The notes under the pieces are model-generated. The model worked only from the letters and a program-made list of their open reading frames with translations, was not told where the DNA came from and did no database searches. The position numbers and the translations under genes were made by a program. Positions 58,641-64,000 of a stretch of 64,000 nt of DNA are shown one piece after another. Numbering within the stretch: the stretch's first letter is position 1; every line of letters begins with the position of its first letter. Source of the stretch: Planctomycetia bacterium (lineage in GTDB: Bacteria > Planctomycetota > Phycisphaerae > Phycisphaerales > SM1A02); contig SYGQ01000010.1 of the NCBI GenBank assembly GCA_005799475.1, forward strand, positions 6,412 to 70,411, written 5' to 3'.

Positions 58641-60807
58641 CCGGAGGCGCCTCGCGGGGCATGCCCGATGCACGAGCATGGGACTCGAGCGCCGCGTTCA
58701 TGAGTCGCTGGTGAATCCCGAGACGCCGCGGATCATCCTCGGCGACGGCCTCATCGCTGACGCGCGTGTACGTGCCGTCGCCGTGCATGGCCCATGCTTG
58801 ACGGACATCGGAGAGCGCGGTTTCGAGGATGGTCCAGAGCGTGCGTCGGTGTGACGCGGCGTCGATGGGCGCGGCCGCTTCGACGCGTGTCTGAAGATTC
58901 CGGTACATCCAGTCAGCGCTGCTGATGAAGAACTGGCCATCGGTCGGCTCCTCCTGACCGGCACCGAAGTAGAAGATGCGGCTGTGCTCGAGGAAACGGC
59001 CGATGATGGAGCGCACGCGAATCGTCGCCGAGAGTCCGGGGATGCCCGGTCGCAGACAACAGAATCCGCGCACGATGAGATCGATCTCGACACCCGCTTG
59101 ACTGGCTCGATAGAGCGCATCCATCACCCCGCGATCTTCGACTTGATTCATCTTGGCGATGATGCGGCCCCGGCCACCCTTGCGCTGGATCTCGGTCTCG
59201 CGCTCGATGAGTTCGATGAACCGACGCTTCATGGCCACCGGCGCGATGAGGAGTCTGTTGAACTCCGTTTGGCGAGAACGGCCGGTCATGTAGTTAAAGA
59301 GGTCGACGAGGTCTTCGGTGATCAGCGGATCCGTGGTGAGGAGGCCAACATCGTCGTAGAGCCGCGCGGTCTTCGCGTTGTAGTTGCCGGTGCCGACATG
59401 GCCGTAGCACCGGATGCCGTCGATCTCCTGCCGGACGACGAGGGCGGTCTTCGTATGCGTCTTGAGACCGACCACCCCGTACGCCACATGGACCCCGGCG
59501 TTCTCGAGGCGACGCGCCCACTCGATGTTGCGAGCTTCGTCGAATCGGGCGCGCAGTTCCACGAGCACCGCCACTTGCTTGCCACTTTCAGCGGCACGAA
59601 TGAGGCTTGCAATGAATGGACTGTCGCCCGAGGTTCTGTAGAGCGATTGCTTGATGCAGAGAACCCGCGGATCCTCGGCCGCGGTCTTGATGAACCGCTC
59701 AACCGAAAGTTCGAAGCTCTGGTACGGGTGGTGGACAAGGATGTCACCCTTGCGGATCGCCGCAAAGATGTCGGGGTTCTCCTGATCCGCCAACTCGGCT
59801 GGCGGCAGCGGCGTCCACCGCGGATACTTGAGCGCAGGCAGGTCCATGTCGGCGATCGCGTCCAGAAGTGTGTAGTCAAGCAGCCCGACCGTCTCGTACA
59901 CATCTTCCGGGCCGACCTCCAGCTCCTCCATGAGGAAGCGCAGGATTCTCGGGCTCGCGCCGGCGGCGACCTCGAGCCTGACCACGCGCGCAAACTTTCG
60001 TTCTTTCAATTTCTGTTCGACCGACTCGAGAAGGTCGTCCGCCGCGTCGCGCTCGGGCTCGATTTCCGCATCGCGCGTGACCCGGAACGGAAGCACCTGC
60101 AGAACCTCCATGCCCGGAAAGAGCTCGTCGAGGTTGTGCTCGATGATCTCTTGGACCGAGATGAACCGGCCGCCGGAACGGAACTCGTGGAGGCGACTCG
60201 GGCTCTCGGGGACTTTCACGCGCGCGAACATCGTCTCGGTTTCGCCCGGTCGGCGCACCACGAGACCGAGTGAGACGCTCATGTTGGAGATGAACGGGAA
60301 TCGGTGGCCCGGATCGACCGCCAGCGGCGTCAGAATCGGGAAGACGCTGCGGCGGAACCACGCGCCTGCCTCGGCGCGTTCGCTCTCGGAGAGCTCGCTC
60401 CATCCCAAGAGGAAAATGCCCTCGCCTCTGAGGACCGGAAGAAGCTCGTCTCGAAGGATGCGGGACTGCTCGGCACCGAGATCGAGCACGCGGGATCGGA
60501 CGGCGTGCAGCGCCTGCGCGGGCGTCACGGTGTCCATCAGCGGCAAGCCCTGCCCAGACTCGACCGAGTGCCGGAGGCTCCCGACGCGTTTCATGTAGAA
60601 CTCGTCGAGGTTCCGCGAGTAGATCGAGAGGAATCGGACCCGTTCAAGAAGCGGTGTCCGCAGATCGCTCGCCATGGCCTGGACGCGCGCATTGAACTCC
60701 AGCCACGACCTGTCGCGATTGAGAAACCGCCCCGGATCGTCGAGCGGACCCGCCGACGATCCTTGAGCCGCCGGATCCTGACACGGTTGCAGATCGTCGT
60801 TCAGCAT
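58558..60807 (-). CDS. ppk1: Polyphosphate kinase 1
   Basis: Makes inorganic polyphosphate from ATP, 749 aa. RFLNRDRSWLEFNARV and FLSIYSRNLDEFYMKRVG are the N-terminal fingerprints. The catalytic phosphohistidine is in GLKTHTKTALVVRQ and the second conserved His in HVGTGNYNAKTARLYDD; FNYMTGRSRQ, INSxxD-like IAKMNQVEDRGVMDAL and IDLIVRGFCCLRPG follow. ATG 60807 overlaps the upstream gene by 7 bp; the 12 extra codons of the longer frame are out-of-frame sequence of that gene. The last 50 residues are Pro/Ser/Arg-rich. Confidence 0.96.
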   Translation of the reverse strand: MLNDDLQPCQDPAAQGSSAGPLDDPGRFLNRDRSWLEFNARVQAMASDLRTPLLERVRFLSIYSRNLDEFYMKRVGSLRHSVESGQGLPLMDTVTPAQALHAVRSRVLDLGAEQSRILRDELLPVLRGEGIFLLGWSELSESERAEAGAWFRRSVFPILTPLAVDPGHRFPFISNMSVSLGLVVRRPGETETMFARVKVPESPSRLHEFRSGGRFISVQEIIEHNLDELFPGMEVLQVLPFRVTRDAEIEPERDAADDLLESVEQKLKERKFARVVRLEVAAGASPRILRFLMEELEVGPEDVYETVGLLDYTLLDAIADMDLPALKYPRWTPLPPAELADQENPDIFAAIRKGDILVHHPYQSFELSVERFIKTAAEDPRVLCIKQSLYRTSGDSPFIASLIRAAESGKQVAVLVELRARFDEARNIEWARRLENAGVHVAYGVVGLKTHTKTALVVRQEIDGIRCYGHVGTGNYNAKTARLYDDVGLLTTDPLITEDLVDLFNYMTGRSRQTEFNRLLIAPVAMKRRFIELIERETEIQRKGGRGRIIAKMNQVEDRGVMDALYRASQAGVEIDLIVRGFCCLRPGIPGLSATIRVRSIIGRFLEHSRIFYFGAGQEEPTDGQFFISSADWMYRNLQTRVEAAAPIDAASHRRTLWTILETALSDVRQAWAMHGDGTYTRVSDEAVAEDDPRRLGIHQRLMNAALESHARASGMPREAPPAIGSPQPSLRDPPGLTPPSQRSRRSAD

Positions 60808-61181
60808 GTGGAACCGCTCCCGCACAGAAACTTCGCCGAGCACCCCGGGGCTTCGGTCACGCGAACGCTCTTGAGTCGAGCCGGTGGGCCGACGCGGGTC
60901 GTCATTTCAAGCGCAATGTGTTTGGCCACGAGTTCCGCGGTCGGATTCAGTCGAGTGAACGGTGCGGTCTCATTGAGATTGCGCGACCGAAACGGCGCGA
61001 TCACCTCGCCGAGCGCTCTCTCGAGGGCATGGAAGTCGCAGACCATGCCTTCGGCATCGAGCGCCTCGGCCTCGACCACCATATCGACCTGCCAGTCGTG
61101 GCCGTGCAAAGGCTCGCGGGCACCCCCGATCACGATCGCGTGCGCCGCCGAGAACGAGCGGTGAATCTCCAACTCGAACAT
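60801..61181 (-). CDS. 6-pyruvoyl-tetrahydropterin synthase/QueD family, ExxHGH type
   Basis: A 126-aa T-fold enzyme. Zinc-binding histidines are in RSFSAAHAIV and PLHGHDWQV. The catalytic cysteine of QueD and PTPS is missing; instead a glutamate stands three residues before the first His (EPLHGH, an ExxHGH motif), as in PTPS-III enzymes that replace dihydroneopterin aldolase (FolB) in folate synthesis. NPTAELVAKHIALEM and VRVTEAPGC complete the family pattern. ATG 61181 is preceded by TATACT with a 6-nt gap, so the mRNA may be leaderless. Both a QueD variant and a PTPS-III role remain possible. Confidence 0.85.
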   Translation of the reverse strand: MFELEIHRSFSAAHAIVIGGAREPLHGHDWQVDMVVEAEALDAEGMVCDFHALERALGEVIAPFRSRNLNETAPFTRLNPTAELVAKHIALEMTTRVGPPARLKSVRVTEAPGCSAKFLCGSGSTC

Positions 61182-61187
61182 TTTTTG

Positions 61188-61193
61188 AGTATA
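61188..61193 (-). promoter_or_regulatory. Candidate leaderless -10 box for the PTPS/QueD gene
   Basis: TATACT (5 of 6 to consensus), with CAAAAA before the ATG at 61181. It is the closest to consensus of the whole set, and no Shine-Dalgarno can be accommodated. Confidence 0.6.
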
Positions 61194-61226
61194 GCCATCG
61201 ATCGCCACGCGCCCCGGAAACTGCGC

Positions 61227-61232
61227 TAGATT
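61227..61232 (+). promoter_or_regulatory. Candidate leaderless -10 box for the phosphohexomutase
   Basis: TAGATT with 7 nt before the GTG at 61240. If the ATG at 61258 is the true start instead, GAGG at 61246-61249 would be its ribosome-binding site and the leader about 18 nt. Confidence 0.45.
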
Positions 61233-61239
61233 CGCGTGC

Positions 61240-62634
61240 GTGGATGAGGCTCCGCTCATGCTCTCGGTGTCCGGCGCGCGCGGACTCGTCGGCCGTTCGA
61301 TGACCCCCGCCGTGGCGCAGCGATTCGCCGGAGCGTTCGGCGCGCACCTGCTCGAGGGCTCGCGCGCGAGGGGGCGCACCGTCGTGGTCGGACGCGACGG
61401 GCGCGGATCGGGCGCCCAACTCGCCGCGGCCGTCATGAGCGGACTCGAAGCACTCGGGTTCGATGTGGTCGATGTGGGGATCGTGGCCACGCCGACGGTC
61501 GGCGTGATGATCGGTCACCTCGGTGCCGTCGCGGGCGTCGTCGTCACGGCGAGTCATAACCCAATTGAGTGGAATGGGCTCAAGACGCTGAATCACGATG
61601 GACTCGCACTCCCGGCCGAGGAGGCGGCGCGTGTCATCGACCGGTTCCGCAGCGGCGACACTCTGCGCAGTGCAACGAACGGCTCACGCCGCGAAGTTGG
61701 CGATGCGGATGAGATCCATGTTGCACGAGTCCTTGACAATGTGGATGTCGCCGCGATCCGCGCCAGGGGGTTTGCGGTGGCGATCGACAGCGTGAATGGA
61801 GGAGGCGCTCGATCCGGAGCGCTCCTGCTCGACGCGCTCGGGTGCCGGGTCACCCATCTCAATGCCCAACGCACCGGGACCTTTGCCCACACACCTGAAC
61901 CCCTCGCCGCGAATCTCACGCAGCTCACTGATGCGGTTCGCCATGCTGGTTCGATCGCAGTGGGTTTCGCTCAGGATCCGGATGCCGACCGACTCGCGCT
62001 CGTGGATGAGCGCGGCGTCTTCGTCGGTGAGGAGTACACGCTGGTCCTGGGCGCGCTGCGCCTCCTCCAACGAGATGGCGCCAGCGTGCTGGCGACGAAT
62101 CTCTCGACTTCGCGCATGATCGACGAGGTCGCCGCTCGTTTCCCAGGATCGCATGTCGTGCGCACAGCGGTCGGCGAGGCCAATGTCGTGGCGGGGATCC
62201 GCGCTGCCAATGGCATCGCCGGGGGCGAGGGCAACGGCGGACTCATTTGGCCCAGGGTCTGCTGGGTGCGCGACTCACTCTCGGCGATGGCGCTCGTCCT
62301 CGAACTCCTCGCTGCAGAGGGCAAGCCACTCTCGGCCATCGCCAGCGAAGTCCCGGCGTTTTCCATGGTGAAGCGGAAGCTGGAACTCGCCTCGATCGGC
62401 GGCCACGCGGCCATCGCTCCTTCCCTTGAGAGGGTTCGCGCGCACTTCGCGGCACAGGCGGGGGCGCGGATCGACCCGTGTGACGGCGTCCGCATCGACC
62501 TTGACCGCGGATGGGTTCACCTGCGCGCGTCGAACACGGAACCGATCATCCGGGTGATCGCCGAGGCGTCGACGCTCGAGGCTGCGGTCGCGCTCTGTGA
62601 CGAATGCGAACGCGCGGCAGGACTCGCGGCGTAG
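61240..62634 (+). CDS. Phosphoglucosamine mutase-like phosphohexomutase
   Basis: Alpha-D-phosphohexomutase, 464 aa, related to GlmM/ManB. LSVSGARGLVGRSMTPAVAQ is the N-terminal domain; the phosphoserine loop is VVTASHNPIEWNGLK; the metal site is QDPDADRLALVDERG (DxDxDR); the sugar-binding loop is GGEGNGGLIWP (family form GGExSGH); the phosphate-binding loop is RASNTEPIIRVIAEA. The GEGNGG loop is unlike E. coli GlmM and typical of GlmM-related planctomycete/archaeal enzymes. Probable role: glucosamine-1-phosphate or glucose-1-phosphate formation. Start GTG 61240, with ATG 61258 as alternative. Divergent from the PTPS gene. Confidence 0.9.
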   Translation: MDEAPLMLSVSGARGLVGRSMTPAVAQRFAGAFGAHLLEGSRARGRTVVVGRDGRGSGAQLAAAVMSGLEALGFDVVDVGIVATPTVGVMIGHLGAVAGVVVTASHNPIEWNGLKTLNHDGLALPAEEAARVIDRFRSGDTLRSATNGSRREVGDADEIHVARVLDNVDVAAIRARGFAVAIDSVNGGGARSGALLLDALGCRVTHLNAQRTGTFAHTPEPLAANLTQLTDAVRHAGSIAVGFAQDPDADRLALVDERGVFVGEEYTLVLGALRLLQRDGASVLATNLSTSRMIDEVAARFPGSHVVRTAVGEANVVAGIRAANGIAGGEGNGGLIWPRVCWVRDSLSAMALVLELLAAEGKPLSAIASEVPAFSMVKRKLELASIGGHAAIAPSLERVRAHFAAQAGARIDPCDGVRIDLDRGWVHLRASNTEPIIRVIAEASTLEAAVALCDECERAAGLAA

Positions 62635-62637
62635 ACT
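62632..62637 (+). promoter_or_regulatory. Candidate leaderless -10 box for dapA
   Basis: TAGACT overlaps the stop codon of the phosphohexomutase gene and lies 6 nt before ATG 62644 (spacer CCGACG). The hexamer and spacing are the same as those before the ECF sigma gene. Confidence 0.5.
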
Positions 62638-62643
62638 CCGACG

Positions 62644-63570
62644 ATGATCTCCTTCTCGGGCGCCTACACAGCGCTCGCTACTCCCTTCACGGACGACGGG
62701 CACGCCATTGACCTCGAACGGCTCGCCTGGGCGATCCGGTTCCAGGCCGAAGGAGGCGTCCGAGGGGTCGTCCCCTGCGGCACGACCGGCGAAGCGCCGA
62801 CCCTGACCGAGGCCGAGCATGAAACCGTCGTCGAGGCAACCGTTGAAGCCGCGCGACCGCTTGGCCTGCAGGTCATCGCCGGCGCGGGGAGCAACAGTAC
62901 GGCGCACGCCATTCACCTGCACCGACTCGCCGCCCGACTCGGTGCCCACGGTTCGCTGCAGGTCACGCCCTACTACAACAAGCCATCGGCCGAGGGGCTC
63001 TATCGACACTTCATGGCCATCGCCGACAGCGCGGATCTCCCGATCATGCTCTACAACATTCCCGCGCGCGCCGGTGTCACGCTCCTGCCCGAGACGGTGG
63101 AGCGCCTCTCGCGGCATCCCAACATCGTGGCCATTAAGGAGGCGACAGGGTCCATGGATAGTGCAAGCGAGATTCGCCGCCGATGCCGGATCGCGATCCT
63201 CTCTGGAGACGACTCGCTGACGGCCAGCTTCGCGGCTGTGGGTGCCACGGGCGTCGTGAGCGTGATCGCCAACATCGTGCCCGACCGCGTCGCACAACTT
63301 TGCCGCGAGATCGCCGCTGGCGACCTCGAGGCGATGCGACGATCCCACGAGTCGCTCTTCACTCTTGCGCGCGGCTTGCTCTCGCTCGATGTCAATCCTG
63401 TGCCGCTCAAGTGCGCGCTCGCTCTGTTGGGCCGCGATCGTGGCACCCTTCGGCTTCCACTCTGCGCGATCTCGGAGTCCGGGCGCGCCACCGTGCAACG
63501 CCTCCTCGTCGAGGCCGGGCTGCTCAACGCCGCGACAGTTCCTGTCCACGGGGCGGGTTCGCGCTCGTGA
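62644..63570 (+). CDS. dapA: 4-hydroxy-tetrahydrodipicolinate synthase
   Basis: First enzyme of the lysine/diaminopimelate branch, condensing pyruvate with aspartate semialdehyde; 308 aa. CGTTGEAPTLTEAEH is the substrate loop, TPYYNKPSAEGLYRHF the proton relay, YNIPARAGV carries the catalytic tyrosine and VAIKEATGSMDSA the Schiff-base lysine; SGDDSLTASFAAVGATGVVSV follows. Implies a diaminopimelate pathway, as expected for a bacterium with peptidoglycan. Ends in a 4-bp overlap (GTGA) with the NUDIX gene. Confidence 0.95.
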   Translation: MISFSGAYTALATPFTDDGHAIDLERLAWAIRFQAEGGVRGVVPCGTTGEAPTLTEAEHETVVEATVEAARPLGLQVIAGAGSNSTAHAIHLHRLAARLGAHGSLQVTPYYNKPSAEGLYRHFMAIADSADLPIMLYNIPARAGVTLLPETVERLSRHPNIVAIKEATGSMDSASEIRRRCRIAILSGDDSLTASFAAVGATGVVSVIANIVPDRVAQLCREIAAGDLEAMRRSHESLFTLARGLLSLDVNPVPLKCALALLGRDRGTLRLPLCAISESGRATVQRLLVEAGLLNAATVPVHGAGSRS

Positions 63571-64000
63571 CTGGTGAGACCCTTCCACTCAAGGTCGCGG
63601 TCCTCGTCTACCTCTATGACGCGGAGGATCGCCTCCTCCTGCTGCACCGGGTGAAGCCTCCAAACCCCGGCCGCTGTTCACCGATTGGTGGCAAGGTCGA
63701 GGTGCATCGCGGGGAGTCTCCGCACGAGTGCGCCATCCGTGAGACGCATGAGGAGGCGGGGCTTCGCCTTGACTACGCGGATCTGCGCCTCAACGGCATC
63801 GTGTCCGAACGCGCCTACGAGGGTGAGAACCACTGGCTCATCTTCCTCTTTGAGTCGACCCGAGCGATCGATCCCGCGCTGGTGGGACCCATGACATTCG
63901 ACGAAGGACGGCTCGAGTGGGTCGCCGTCGATGAGGTGGCGTCGCGTCCGCTGCCCGAGACCGACCGCCGCGTCATGTGGGAGGCCGTTCGCGCCCACCG
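63567..64000 (+). CDS. NUDIX hydrolase (3' truncated by window)
   Basis: The frame opens with GTG 63567, overlapping the dapA stop, and is open to the window end (144 codons). The NUDIX box is visible as GGKVEVHRGE, then seven residues (SPHECAI) and REtHEEAGL, with the metal-binding glutamates intact; two extra residues (VH) lengthen the loop before the first Glu. LLLLHRVKPPNPGRCSPIGGK is typical of 8-oxo-dGTP- or NTP-cleaving members. Substrate not inferable. Confidence 0.85.
   Translation, partial: MTGETLPLKVAVLVYLYDAEDRLLLLHRVKPPNPGRCSPIGGKVEVHRGESPHECAIRETHEEAGLRLDYADLRLNGIVSERAYEGENHWLIFLFESTRAIDPALVGPMTFDEGRLEWVAVDEVASRPLPETDRRVMWEAVRAH

Overview
The window is about 64 kb of GC-rich bacterial chromosome with almost no non-coding space. 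It most resembles a planctomycete, probably of the class Phycisphaerae. The grounds are a lipopolysaccharide gene set (Gram-negative envelope) beside general-secretion-type pilin genes with an H-Xn-DN signature, a type II secretion (T2SS) operon with a fused PilM/PilN-like protein, a serine/threonine kinase with a C-terminal membrane anchor, large PQQ-type propeller proteins and sigma-70 proteins of unusual layout. No database search was possible, so the taxonomic placement is inference. I saw no rRNA, tRNA, CRISPR array, insertion sequence or phage gene.

Layout. 1-9.55 kb: end of a zinc-ribbon membrane protein, then a minus-strand cluster running from an ECF sigma factor through two unrecognised proteins into a peptide-type ABC transporter whose permeases, ATPase and binding protein carry unusual insertions. 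9.6-11.4 kb: HU-DnaB pair. 11.5-15.8 kb: LPS core/lipid A genes (hldE, lpxK, Maf, glycosyltransferase 9), divergent from a membrane Ser/Thr kinase. 17-20 kb: RidA and two tandem prepilin-like proteins closed by a terminator. 20-23.3 kb: two NfeD proteins and the flotillin FloA. 23.3-26.9 kb: Fe-S-cluster-type protein, RdgB and a carboxyltransferase. 27-30 kb: rpsO, pnp, cold-shock protein. 30-34 kb: histidine kinase and a complete archaeal-type DNA topoisomerase VI (A and B). 34-37.6 kb: ndk, a sigma-70 protein, an MFS transporter and an orphan CoA-transferase subunit. 37.7-53.3 kb: a 13-gene T2SS operon (E, F, G, H, I, J, K, L/PilM-N, M/PilO, C/PilP-like, D, plus a secreted protein at each end), nearly all coupled by TGATG or ATGA overlaps. 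53.3-58.6 kb: an extremely acidic protein, a 1392-residue PQQ-propeller protein and a small lipoprotein. 58.6-64 kb: polyphosphate kinase, a PTPS/QueD-family protein, a phosphohexomutase, dapA and a NUDIX protein cut by the window end.

The most general new observation is regulatory. At least fifteen transcription-unit-leading genes have a TANNNT box ending 6-10 nt before the start codon and no -35 element; fourteen of them have no Shine-Dalgarno (RidA is ambiguous). Genes inside operons often have good Shine-Dalgarno sequences or stop/start overlaps. This predicts widespread leaderless transcription. The other main candidates are the Opp-type transporter with enlarged components under an ECF sigma factor, a roughly 53-residue C-terminal module shared by two T2SS proteins, and topoisomerase VI in a bacterium.
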